DNA of 64,000 nucleotides from assembly GCA_030770425.1 (NCBI GenBank), contig JASJFT010000130.1, forward strand, positions 1 to 64,000. The letters run 5' to 3'. Positions 24,787 through 34,994 of the stretch are shown one piece after another. This stretch comes from Darksidea phi. Lineage: Eukaryota > Ascomycota > Dothideomycetes > Pleosporales > Lentitheciaceae. A program made the translations under genes and the position numbers. Numbering within the stretch: position 1 is the first letter of the stretch; every line of letters begins with the position of its first letter. A model generated the notes under the pieces. The model searched no databases, was not told where the DNA came from, and worked only from the letters and a program-made list of their open reading frames with translations.

Positions 24787-25539
24787 CTATATGATCATCT
24801 GTGCGACGCCCTGTCCGCCAAGCGTCTTGCTGCCCTGGAAGGCCTGTCCCTTGAAACCAGCGAGCGCATAGAAGATGGCAGCGAACAGCAAGAAGATGGC
24901 CGGGACGAGCAAGCTGGTCACCATGGCCAACAGGCTCAGCCATTGCACTATGCTCATGACCAAGTAGATAGCGGCGCGCATGTAGTTTGTCTCGAATTTG
25001 CGGATGAAGGCATCGAATTTCGAGGACGTCGGGCAGATGCGGAGGAGGAGCGGTATTTCGATGAATATGATGAGGAAGGAGCATACTCTGCGAGGGTTTA
25101 GTTACATGGCTGCGTCGGTGTGGGAAACGTGTCAACATACAAGCATACGATGCTAAAGGCGATGACGAAGTTGGCGTGGAAGATGTTGGCGATTCCCAGT
25201 GCGAAACAGAGGACTATGCACAACACTCCGGTCCTGCTCCAAGTTAGCAGCTACTTGAATATTTCAGTCCCTCTCCTGCGTTCAATGCCGCCATATGACG
25301 ATGCCCGGGTGTTGCGGATGTGGCGAGGCGCAAGCCCTCGCAAGCCCTCATCTGCATCCTCGAACGGCTGCAGACGGTTACGGATAGGCGCCTCGAGCGG
25401 CGGAAGAAGCAGAACAGATGCGCGACTGACCATTGACCGTAGATACCTGCGCAACAAGCCAAGTCAGCAACAGCCCAACATCTCACACCACAGGCTCCTT
25501 ACTGAAATTCCTCGATCTGAACTCCTCAGCAAGCGTCAT
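24787..25539 (-). CDS. TVP18: Golgi membrane protein TVP18, 148 aa, with a 16-nt micro-exon
   Basis: Small four-helix membrane protein of late Golgi/Tlg2-containing vesicles, involved in vesicle trafficking. Exons (complement): 24787-25087, 25141-25233, 25431-25446, 25503-25539; all phases agree and the sum is 148 aa, the normal family length. It begins MTLAEEFRSRNFSIYGQW and continues with hydrophobic segments in LCFALGIANIFH, SFLIIFIEIPLLLRICP, AAIYLVMSIVQWLSLLAM and LLVPAIFLLFAAIFYALAG, ending GQAFQGSKTLGGQGVAQMII. The second exon is only 16 nt and encodes SIYGQ plus part of Trp; without it the conserved YGQW motif is lost. The intron after it is unusually long for this locus (197 nt). The start ATG is the only one upstream in frame. 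Divergent from TAD2. Confidence 0.92.
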
Positions 25540-26118
25540 GTCTGCGACTGTAGCTCCGCGATAACTCTAGCGATCCGTATGCGCAAAAGTCGAATGGCGA
25601 AAAGGGGATTGGAACGATGTGAAGAGCTGTCTTTCAAGAGCTTTGTCGGCGTTGGCAAGCTCAGCCTCGGACAAACGAATCAAGCGCTGCCTATCCTTCT
25701 TTGGAATATACGGCGGGGGCGACGGCGTACGCGTAAGGCGATGGTGGCGCTGCAATGGAGTTAGATCGGGTCGTGAATGTTTGCTGCTGCCTGGCTGTTT
25801 GACTGCAATGATGATGGGTCTGCGGTCGGTCGGAGGTGTGGGCTTCCACAAGTTCCACGTAACGGGGAGGCGCGGCACGTGCCGACGGATGCGACTCACA
25901 CAGCAACAGTGACAGCAACACCAGAGCCACAAGTCGCAGCTTACGTTTGCACTGTTTATTTTTGAGCTCGGCTGCTGCACCTGGAAAGAGAGCCTGTAGC
26001 GAGAGAGGATTCGCCGCCCTGCCTCGCCCTGCCTAGCCCTGCAACTCTTTTGCACCATCATCCCACCGAGGATGAACAGCCCTGCCAAGCCACATCTGCA
26101 CATCACAACCCTGACGCC
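25540..26118. promoter_or_regulatory. Divergent promoter region, TVP18 / TAD2
   Basis: 579 bp between two divergent start codons. Open frames within it on both strands are short shadows. A CCTGCCTCGCCCTGCCTAGC-type imperfect repeat is at about 26015-26041, just upstream of TAD2. Confidence 0.45.
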
Positions 26119-26824
26119 ATGAACCCGGAGGAAAAAGTGTATCACGAGCGCTTCATGCGCGAGGCCATTGCTATGGTGAATCACCCTCTACGCCAGCCTT
26201 ACGCGCCGACCTCCGCTCTCTTCCGCAGCACAGCAATTGGCTGACTCATTTGCGAGTGACAGGCCGAGCTTGCGCTGAAGAGCGACGAGACGCCTGTTGG
26301 TTGCGTCTTTGTAAAGAATGGCGAGATTATTGGACGCGGCATGAATGAGACGAATCGCACGCTGAATGGGACGAGGCACGCCGAGTTCGTTGCACTGGCG
26401 GGCATCTTGTCGACGATGCCGATCAGCACGCTCAAAGAGACGGATCTCTATGTTACGGTCGAGCCCTGCGTCATGTGCGCGTCCATGTTGCGGCAGTATG
26501 GCATCCGGGCGGTGTACTTTGGGTGCTGGAACGAGCGCTTTGGCGGCACTGGTGGTGTGCTGAACATCCATTCCGAGTGAGTCCATCCAACATCTGGAAG
26601 CAGTGCATGATACTGACTGCACCAGTCCGAGCGTCGACAAGCCATATCCCGTCCACGGCGGTATCTTCAGGGAAGAGGCTATTATGCTACTGCGCAAGTT
26701 CTACGTCCAGGAGAATGAAAAGGCGCCGGAGCCCAAGCAGAAGAAGACGCGGGAGCTGAAGACGGAGATTCTGCCCATGGACATCCACGCGCCGAAGAGT
26801 ACGCCCTCGCCGAGCCTCGTTTGA
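26119..26824 (+). CDS. TAD2: tRNA-specific adenosine deaminase subunit Tad2/ADAT2, 189 aa
   Basis: Catalytic subunit of the Tad2-Tad3 heterodimer, which converts adenosine 34 (wobble) to inosine in tRNA anticodons. Exons 26119-26175, 26263-26576, 26626-26824 join in phases 0 and 2 to give 189 aa. The cytidine/deoxycytidylate deaminase signature is intact: HAE at residues 58-60 (zinc His and proton-shuttle Glu) and PCVMC at 87-91 (zinc Cys88 and Cys91). NERFGGTGGVLN and the DPSVDKPYP segment, created only by the second splice, follow. The tail is Lys/Glu-rich. Without splicing, exon 1 runs to a stop after 41 codons. Start MNPEEKVYHERFMREAI is the first ATG in frame and fits the family. Confidence 0.93.
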
Positions 26825-27255
26825 ACTACCAAGCAGATTCCTTTATCTGCATGCATCGATACCCCTCAGCATACGATCACGTTCCTGTCAGCCCATAGCA
26901 TGTTTCCAGATATAGTCTTGTCTTCTTCGCTCTTCGAGCAGAAGTGTCTTTAGAGTATGGCCTTCTTTTCTCCTTTTCACTTTCATTATCATGCATCGTG
27001 CGCTTGATTTGGCACAATCAGCAGTTCAAATGCAATGTTACCTGGCGCGACGCCAGCCACCTGTAAAACAGTTGCCCAGGCTATGTCATCGAGCGCCCCT
27101 ACTTTCATCTGTGTTTACTCCGCTTCACTCGGTCACTTCACTCCCACCTCTCCAACAGCAACAGCTCTATTCTGATCGCGATCTCTACGAGCTCCACGAA
27201 ATGGCGGGGCCTGCTCCACCGGGGAAGACAATGGATCCTACATGCGGCCAAGAGT
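26825..27255. other. Intergenic region
   Basis: 431 bp between TAD2 and the 2EXR-like paralogue, same orientation. Expected to hold the TAD2 3' UTR and a promoter. Nothing specific seen. Confidence 0.4.
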
Positions 27256-28274
27256 ATGCATCGCGATGCCCATGTAGGTCTACAGTACTAAACACGCATT
27301 GTAAAATTCGTTCTGCCCCCGCGCTCTCAGTTCCTCCGCTTGCGGGCCGAACTGCGCAACAGAATCTACGAGCTGCTTCTCACAAACAACCGCGATCCTG
27401 AGGACCGCATTATCCTTGTCAACAAAATCATGCGTAGAAGGGAACTTCGTAGCCTGCATCGCCAGAACGCGGCGAAGGAGCTCGCCAGAAGCTCCCGGAG
27501 GTGGGGCTTTTATAACCGGAACAGCCCAATGCGTAAGGAACATCAACGTGTCCCTCCCTTAGGTATACCCCCGCTGCTCGAAACCAGCATTCTACGAGTC
27601 TGTCGCCAAACGTATAATGAGGGGATGCATATCTTGTATTCGAATAACATCTTCTCTTTCATCGTCAGAGCAAGCTTGTTCCTGGACTCAATGCATGAGC
27701 TCTTCGGTCGTTGTGTTGACTTCTCCCGTGTTACACAGTTGTGTTTCGAGATCCGGTTTAGAGCGCGCTTGGATGAAAACCCAGTTGCAGAGAGAGACTC
27801 GGACGGAGAGGAAGAGGAAGACAAAGAGGAGGGGCAGAGGAAGACATAGAGGACTCAGATACGGAGGAAGAGAACGACACAAAGGAACATCGAGTACCCC
27901 ACTACCGTTCCAGAGACTCCTTCTCTTTCTCTCCCAACACCATGGACAGCCTCAAGGCTCTGCATATTTGCGTCACGATCCGAAGCACCTGGGGCATCAA
28001 ATTCGCGGCCTTAAGCGCAAAAGACTTCAAGCGCAGTTGGCACTTTGTCCCGTACTATTTCATCAACATAGGAAATCTCATCGCAGCTATACCGACGGAG
28101 GTGGAGAGTGTATCGTGGGGTATGGCAAAAGAACAAAAAAAGAAGCGGGGTTATGGCGGTCAGGCCTACGTGAAGGACTGTGTGCTGAGGGAAATCGATA
28201 AGGCTTATGAGGCGGAGAGGGATGCAGATGTGGAGATGCTCAAAGAGGAGTATTTGAAGAAGAGGGCAGTGTAA
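27256..28274 (+). pseudogene. 2EXR/F-box-like protein, paralogue 1, frameshifted
   Basis: A paralogue of the gene at 39015-40098. Proposed exon 1 is only 27256-27273 (six codons) followed by an intron to 27330; exon 2 opens with FLRLRAELRNRIYELLL, the short N-terminal box typical of 2EXR/F-box-like fungal proteins. IPPLLETSILRVCRQTYNEG matches LPALLETAILAVCRRTRDEG in the other copy. The frame ends at 27849 in a Glu/Lys-rich stretch, but the adjacent frame carries on the acidic run and then the conserved C-terminus (NLIAAIP...YGGQAYVKDCVLREI) to 28274. One missing base in about 27780-27846, for example in the GGGG run at 27831-27834, explains it. Either a sequencing error in a live gene or a genuine frameshift. 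No GT donor makes a credible intron there. Confidence 0.65.
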
Positions 28275-28869
28275 GACTTCCCACGCCGGCGAACAGGCTG
28301 TATGAGGTAGACGCGAGTGCAGGCAGCAAGAAGAAGGTACGACGGGTTTGGTAAATAAGGAAAGCGACCTCGTCGTGAAAAGCGAGGAGGGAAAGGAACG
28401 ACGCACTCGAGACAAAGAAGCTATCACAAACCATACACTAGATAGCATGTTTTAAATTTTTCCCTATGCAGTGAAGCGAGGGTAATATATTTCTTCTTGG
28501 CATCGAACATCGCAAAATACTTTCACTTATTGAATAGCATAGCGCCACGCTCTTTGCCTCATATAATCACAATGCAATCAACGTGCAGTATCGAGTTTAT
28601 TCACCGGACATTAAGGTATCGGGTATATAAGAAAATCATCCCACTGCTTTAGTGATTCGGCAATCTATATCGACATTACAGGGATTACCATTCAAGGCCA
28701 AAGAATCACAGCAAGAAAGGTGAGACTCACAACAACACTCACCTCCAACTCATAGAGATATACAAATTCTAACCTTCATTGAGATTTCCGTAGTATCACG
28801 CCGCTCTACGACTGCTACGAAACACTTTGAGCAACTCAGCTCCTACGGCCACACTCTTGTACGCTCAAA
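28275..28869. other. Intergenic region
   Basis: 595 bp upstream of the Cys/His-cluster family copy A. AT-moderate. No gene or clear TATA box seen. Confidence 0.4.
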
Positions 28870-30501
28870 ATGGCTCAGACACCTTCATATACCAGATACG
28901 ACGTCTATGGGACTGGACCCCTCCCAACCAACCTATACACAGATTATCCTCCGCTCCCCATAAAAGGGTTCATCCTCTGCTGCAAGTGTGCCCAAACCGG
29001 GGTTGACAGAACCGATGCCTCAAGCTGGACGGTAGTTCTATCTTCCCGCGGGACCTCCAATCCCAAATGTGATAAACATGGCCAGCCTCACTTATTGTAC
29101 CCTTGTAAGGATTGCGAGTTCCGTATGGGGGAAAAGCGCGGAACAGATTTCAGGCTCTGCGACAGCCTGCCTGCTCCTGGTCCTCAGAACCAGCTTAGTA
29201 GATCCCGCAACATTGGTACGGGGAACGCTCCGGATCGCACGGGGCTGACGGCTACGAATCCTCGGGCTGAGAGGTTACGTACTTTGCCACCACAGAACCC
29301 TCGTCCTGAGGAGCGAGCACTTCTTTCCTCGTCTCGAACAGACCCCCCATCTGGTCAATATCGAGATTCTGCTCAGAGACGGCCGCTTCAATACGAACCC
29401 GCACCTCGGCTGCCACCTGAGCTGCGGCGGCAAGGGCTTGGTCTACCGTCTCAGCCTCTACCGAGGCAGGGCGTTGTTGAGTATGGCGCACAGTCCCATG
29501 ATAATCCTGGCCAACTGGAGCAAGATCTAATAGAGAGACGATACAATGAAGAGCATGCTCGTCGGGGCGGTTACGATCATGGATTTAGCCGTCCTTCTGC
29601 TCCAACTGCTTCCTCAGGTCAGCATGGCCAAGCTCAGAGATCTCTGAGTGACCTTCGTCAAACTGCCAATCCGCTTCCATACCAATCTCCGTACCCTGTG
29701 TACCAGTCTCCATACCAACCTCTCCCTCCCCCTCAACCTCGAACTCGGCCTTCTAGTCCACATTCCATGCAAGCTCCACCTCAACCGCCACATCAAACTA
29801 CAGGTCAGCCTCCGCGCCAACCAGCGCCTAGGAGTCTTATGTCTGTGGGCAACTTGTTGAATCAAGAGGATCGCGATCCGCTTCAAGCTCGAAACCAGAA
29901 TCGATTCCAAACCCACGGAAGTGGTGAAACTCGAAACCCTCAAGGTTCGCCGGGTAGCCAGAATACTCAAGACCCCCATATCTGACGGGCGCTCCTTCCG
30001 GAAACGACCTTCCAGTACTCGAGGATATCATTTGCTCAGCTGGAAGCTCAGGCGGCGGAACAGGCCGGGGAGCGGGCTTCTGGTGCTGCTGGACAAACCT
30101 ACAACCTGGCTGTTCGTAGCAAAGGTGCCCCATCGCAAGGCAGGAAAAGCTCAGCTCCTTCAAAATCTCCTTCCCGTTCACCTCCACCGGTGCCGACCGA
30201 TGTGGTACGGGGGTTGCAGAGGACGAACCCAACCGGAGGGGGCTATGAGACCAACAAAACTGTAGACACGCTTTCTTCTGCTGCCTCGAAGATATCCGAG
30301 GGCATGAAACGGTTGAATCTGTCGGCGGATCAGCCTGACCGATTTGGAAAAGTCAAAACCAAGGGGGAAGTGGCAGAGAAAAGATTGCCTCGGACGATCG
30401 GTATTAGCGAGAACGTCTCTGCCCCAAAGCGCAACATTTTTTCAAACCCTAAAGATGTAAAAGGCCAACCTTCTACGTCTTCTTTGCGGAAAGGTGGTTG
30501 A
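28870..30501 (+). pseudogene. Cys/His-cluster disordered protein family, copy A, with in-frame TGA
   Basis: One frame, open from ATG 28870 to TGA 29983-29985 (371 aa) and again to TAA-type end at 30501; 543 codons if the TGA is ignored. I do not recognise the family. Residues 37-82 hold C-x2-C (37, 40), C-x2-H (67, 70) and C-x2-C (79, 82), a possible zinc site. A long Pro/Gln/Arg-rich disordered region follows, then the short motif GNLLNQE (about 328). After the TGA the text PETTFQYSRISFAQLEAQ aligns without a gap to copy C (PEKTFERSALTFSQLTAQ), so the stop interrupts a homologous region. It could be a nonsense mutation or a read-through stop (the next base is C). Related copies are at 44540-45902 and 47550-48968. 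Confidence 0.6.
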
Positions 30502-31974
30502 ACTACTCAAAAGACGGCGAAGGTAAAGGAGTGAATATTAAGAAATGAGAGGCAAGTGTCGGGAGGAGAGTAGCACGTAATGGATACGGATGGCGGAAAA
30601 AGGCTTTTGCATTGCGAGGCAGAACACAATATAAGTTGCAAAAGAATATTCGAGGACAATGGTTGCAGGGTATCGATGAGTCTTTTCCAGAGTATTTCTA
30701 GATAGTGACTGCGGTTTTGGTTAAGTATTGCATTATTTTCGGTGTGAGGACGTTACAGCTTCAAAGACTAGAGTAAAAATTATATATGAATAGTTCTACC
30801 GACAACATATCGTACGCTGCATAACCATCTTATCTCCGCTTTGAGCACTTCGCTCTAGAACGTAGCGTACCTTTTCTATCTTTTGTCCTCGAAAAAGACC
30901 TTGTTCACTAACCCTCATGTAAGAGTATATGCTACAGTCAATGCAACTATCGTATGTTGTTGTTGCTTTGAGAGGGAATCACGGAAATGCCGATGGTGCG
31001 ATGGACGGGGGTTATTATTACTCGCACTTATCGCTGTTCGTTGTGAACGATGCTGAACAAAGCAATAGCTGCAAGGCTAAGAGTTGAAGCTAGCATGTCC
31101 ATGCTAGGCTATACTTTGACTCAGAACTTTGCAAACAGAATTAGAATCGCTCGTCAACGCTATTTGAGCTCAAGCATCGTACTGAACCACCGGATATCGT
31201 TTCTCCCAAAGGTCCGGCTTCGGCTCCATCGGCAGAGGTCGATGAGCAGCATCTTCAACCTGGAAGCTGAATCGTCACTGTCATGATCAAATTCAAGCAC
31301 AGGGCTAGACTGTTGCGTCTCCAGTACCTGATTCCAGGCAGCCACTTATATTGTTTCATCAAACTCTAGTCAGTATTACAGCAGCCAAATATCGGTAAAA
31401 GGCTGAAAATCTCACCTCCCCCGATTCCAACACTCAGTCATCCGCTGTCTTAAAGGATACTCCAAGTCTGAGAAGAAAGCCGAGAAAAAGAGAAAGAAAG
31501 AAGCCAAACCTGCCACGAAAGCACGAGCAAGACTAGAACGAAGAGTGAATTATCCAAGCCTGGGTCAAGGCCTTGCCAGAAGATATTTCCAAAGTTACTA
31601 CGGAACCACGGGAGAAGCAAGGGGGAAGAAACTGCCGGACCAGAATCAAGACAAAGTGGCTGAGAAAGCTGGAGCTAAGCGAGAGAGGGCTGAGGCTGCT
31701 CAAAAAAGCTGCGACGGAAGAGCTGCTTGGAAAGTAGCAATCAGGCCGCGGCTCAAGCCAAGGAAGCTAACAAAGCAAAATCGATAAGCGAACCAAGAAG
31801 CCTAAGCCATATATCGGGTATGTGTTATGCGCATGTACATACCAATTTAATATGAGTGAACTGTCCTCTCTTGTCATTGCGCGCTAGCCAAACACTCGGC
31901 CCGGTTCAGTTTCATAGCTGAGATCTCAAACTCTCCCCCTTTGACCCCACGTCGCCTTTCACTTTTTGACAATA
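30502..31974. other. Intergenic region with a Lys/Glu-rich remnant
   Basis: 1.47 kb without a supported gene. At about 31450-31790 overlapping frames read as Lys/Ala/Glu-rich sequence with breaks, loosely like the tail of the Cys/His-cluster family; this may be a decayed gene fragment but I cannot define it. The rest looks like plain intergenic DNA. Confidence 0.35.
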
Positions 31975-33135
31975 ATGACATTTTCCATCCCCATTGAGTT
32001 GATTGAGAGCATTATACGACATTTATCAATAAGCGACCTGGCTTCGTTCTCGCGCGTCTCTCGTTCACTGAACCTTACAGCCATTCCATTGCTCTATACC
32101 GCCATGGAACTCACCCTTGCTCCTATGTCGCCCTCCTTGCGTGCACTGCTGCAGCGACCAGACAATGCACAGCTTACTCATCATGTAATCGTTCACTTAC
32201 GCCCTTGCGAAATCGACAGCGACGAGATGCGCAAAGCAACAAATATCATCGGTCAGATGAGCTCCCTTCGAATCCTGGAATTGCACTACCGCGTCGAGAG
32301 TCCGGTTCTGGATTTTATGCACCGGATCGCGAATTCATCTTTGTCTCAACTTCGATCCTTCCGCCTTCAACCGGAGCCTCCGGAGGGGCCAAGCGATTGG
32401 AAACAAACCGATATTTCCGCCGTCCCGGTCTTTCAACTACACGACTTGCCTCAGGTAGATGAGCTGTATTTGCACGGACTAGTACTTATCGGCAAGTCTA
32501 CCCCAGCAGAGCTTGGCAAATCGTTTCCTACTCGGCGACTTGCATTGAAAGAGTGCCAGATCAAGGCACCGGAACTCGGCTTGCTGCTGCGCCACAGTCC
32601 GGCACTCACCTCACTAGAATGTGGAATCCTGATAGACGCCCAAAAGGCCCGCGAATGGTTCGATCTATCCATCATCTGCCAGGAACTAGCATCTTTACAC
32701 GCTACCTTGAAACATCTGTGCTTTTCATTCGAGCTGGCTACATCGACGGCAATCGACACCGGGAATGAAGGACCTTGGGGCATTCGCTCATCCCTGACGT
32801 CGCTGAAAGCATTTTCCCAGCTGCAAAGCCTTGAAGTGGGCTTTGTCACGCTCCTGGGATGGAACACATCGAGCGCGCCGAAACTTTCGGAGGTTCTACC
32901 GCCTACACTTGAGCAATTGACACTCACTCGAGAAGTGGCATTGTGGTGGGGTTACCAATGGGACGACGTGTTTGAAACGGGTACGATCGGGAGCATGATC
33001 CGAGAGTATGTTGAGGCAAACGCAGGCCATTTACGGGAACTGGTTTTGCATGTTCCTGAGGGGATGGGAGGAATGGAGATTGATGCTTCTGTCACCGGGA
33101 AGGTCATTCTGAAAATCGTCGAGGACGAATTTTAG
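31975..33135 (+). CDS. F-box protein with leucine-rich-type C-terminus, 386 aa
   Basis: Substrate-receptor type subunit of an SCF ubiquitin ligase, by family. Single exon, ATG 31975 (a TTG nine bases upstream is in the same frame but is not a start). Residues 3-40 match the F-box: IPIELIESIIRHLSISDLAS then FSRVSRSLN. Behind it come irregular Leu-rich repeats (SSLRILELHY, LPQVDELYLHGL, ALTSLECGI, LQSLEVGF, LEQLTLTREV) that probably form the substrate surface. No signal peptide or membrane helix. Such F-box/LRR proteins are numerous and divergent in filamentous ascomycetes, so the substrate cannot be inferred. No lesion seen. Confidence 0.82.
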   Translation: MTFSIPIELIESIIRHLSISDLASFSRVSRSLNLTAIPLLYTAMELTLAPMSPSLRALLQRPDNAQLTHHVIVHLRPCEIDSDEMRKATNIIGQMSSLRILELHYRVESPVLDFMHRIANSSLSQLRSFRLQPEPPEGPSDWKQTDISAVPVFQLHDLPQVDELYLHGLVLIGKSTPAELGKSFPTRRLALKECQIKAPELGLLLRHSPALTSLECGILIDAQKAREWFDLSIICQELASLHATLKHLCFSFELATSTAIDTGNEGPWGIRSSLTSLKAFSQLQSLEVGFVTLLGWNTSSAPKLSEVLPPTLEQLTLTREVALWWGYQWDDVFETGTIGSMIREYVEANAGHLRELVLHVPEGMGGMEIDASVTGKVILKIVEDEF

Positions 33136-33398
33136 CGTTACGTGGGTTGAAAATCGCCATCATGAATGAACATCTATTCGAAATATTTCGCATTAAACAT
33201 TCCCTTTTAGTGGCCGAATTAGACCCAGAAAAAGCAAGGATTCTCACTAAGACTATTCTGGATGCATGGTACTCTTGTCATGGTTCTACTTGCCAATGAC
33301 TACGAAAAAAATTAAAAAAATTCCACCCCTCCCCCTGTAAACATGCTCTGGGCTAGCGGGTCATGGTTGTTTGGCAGCCAGCATGATCTTCAACACAT

Positions 33399-34299
33399 TC
33401 AGGACCCGCATACCGGAACGTAGGTAATCTCCACGGGCGTAACAGTGGGGTTAGTCAGCGTGCCTGTCGGAAGAGGCGGGGCCACAATGTTCAAGCTACC
33501 CAAAAACTGAGAACAGCCCCAAGTCGTCCTATCTTCCACATTATTTCCACACGGTTCATATGCTGATGACATTCGTTAGCAGTGATTTGAGTATGAAAAG
33601 GGGAAGGAGTAACATACGCCTCGCGCCTCTCTTTTTAACCCCGCCGTCCCCGTATGCTGCTGCCCGCGTTCCGGCTGGAAGCGTCTTCTTATCGGCATCG
33701 CTCACCGCAGGGTCCAAGTAATACTGGTGCAGAGCCAGGATTTCTGCGCAGGCGGCCTTGTTCGTATGGTGAGACTTCACCCCGTCGCCAATTTCCTTCA
33801 CTAGAGCCATCTGACAGCGCCCAAGTGCCAATTTCACCTGGGCGTTGGGACCTTCAAGGCCGTAGATGAACTTGGGACCTTTCATAGAGCTTGACAAGTA
33901 GATTGTGTTTCCCACGGCGATTAGACCCATCATACCTGGCTCGTTGCTCTTCGTTATGGTGCCTGAATTCTGCACTCCGTTCTTTGGACGTCGTGGTGCA
34001 ATGTCGGCTTGCATCTCATCCCACGCTTGTTTCGCCAGTGCGTAAAGATCGTCGTCTGAGAAGAGATCGGCGACGGGGCCATCATACCGCAGTTTGGATG
34101 ACCAGACGAACTGTGTGGGCGTCGACTTGTCTTGCTTGATACCAAGGCCTGCTGGCGTTTTTGGAGTCGGAGTCGGAGTCGGAGTTTGAGACGGTATGAC
34201 AGTGATTGAAGTGATTGAATCTTGGGCGAATATGGAGAAGCAGAAGAAGAAGAGCAGGAGTAGCCGCATCAGGCGGGTTGGCTCTCCGCTAGATGACAT
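33399..34299 (-). CDS. Secreted protein with CAE...PCG motif (possible deaminase-like fold), 281 aa
   Basis: Exons (complement) 33399-33562 and 33618-34299 join across a 55-nt intron to 281 aa. A hydrophobic LMRLLLLFFFCFSIFA segment just after the chosen ATG (34299) is a signal peptide; an alternative ATG is at 34269, and a longer in-frame extension to 34476 would bury the signal and is less likely. A Thr/Pro repeat (TPTPTPTPKTP) follows, then a folded domain with DDDLYALAKQAWDEM, IYLSSSMKGP, HTNKAACAEILALHQYYL, ARAAAYG-like and, after the splice, YEPCGNN and WGCSQF. The CAE triplet followed by PC and a further Cys recalls the zinc site of the cytidine-deaminase superfamily (C or H-A-E, then PC...C). 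This is a motif-level suggestion only. Divergent from the SGNH hydrolase gene. Confidence 0.72.
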
Positions 34300-34994
34300 T
34301 GTTCTTGTCTGGTGTGTAACGATCGACGGCAACGCTTTGCAAAGAGAAGATGAATGTAAAGAATGAATGTCGAGGAGTTTGACTTGAAGAAGAGATACCA
34401 GAATACTACGCTTCATTTTGTGGTTCATCAGATCTGTATAGCATGATCTGCCGTGGTTCGAAACTAAAAATAACAATACACCGAGATTCGATCAAAAGTA
34501 CGTGAAACACTGGCGGGGGCCTGGGCGCAAACTCCAAAACTATGCAGAGATAGCAAAATACGAAATATATGACGCCATCGACCTCGCTCAGCCTTCGGAA
34601 GGGTGCGGCATGAATGGACTCGGCCCGAACTAGCACTGACCAATTCACAATGCAAAGCTCCTTCTGTAATGCGGTGTTAATTCTCGGCCCGACCGTTGCT
34701 TGACAGCTTGGCTACGTCTTGCGCATTCTTGTCCAACGTAGTCGGTCGTATGAGCACGATTTTAAATCAAGATGGATGAAGGGATATGAAGGGTAGCTCC
34801 CGTCGCGCTTCCTTTCGTTTGTTTCCACGGTCGCATCAACGCATTCTTTAGCTTCAATCTCACCCGCTGCTTTGTTTTTTCTTGTCTGCTGTGTGATATT
34901 CCTATCAACAGCTATCCTCTCATTATTGTTGTTTCTCTTCAAACATATTTGCACCTCAGCAAGACTATAAATTTTCCTTTCAGCCTTGCTCATT
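34300..34994. promoter_or_regulatory. Divergent promoter between two secreted-protein genes
   Basis: 695 bp between divergent starts. A TATAAAT is present at 34966-34972, very close to the start at 34995, so it may lie in the 5' leader instead of being the functional TATA box. Confidence 0.4.

Noticed and set aside
24268..25101. 277-codon plus-strand open frame
   Set aside because: Mostly antisense to TVP18, whose four-exon model is strongly conserved.
28400..28700. Possible tRNA or other small RNA gene in AT-rich gaps
   Set aside because: No A-box/B-box pair or cloverleaf could be folded by eye here or in other gaps; a tRNAscan run would decide.
34300..34476. N-terminal extension of the CAE protein to 34476
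   Set aside because: It would place the signal peptide about 60 residues inside the protein; the later ATG fits secretion.
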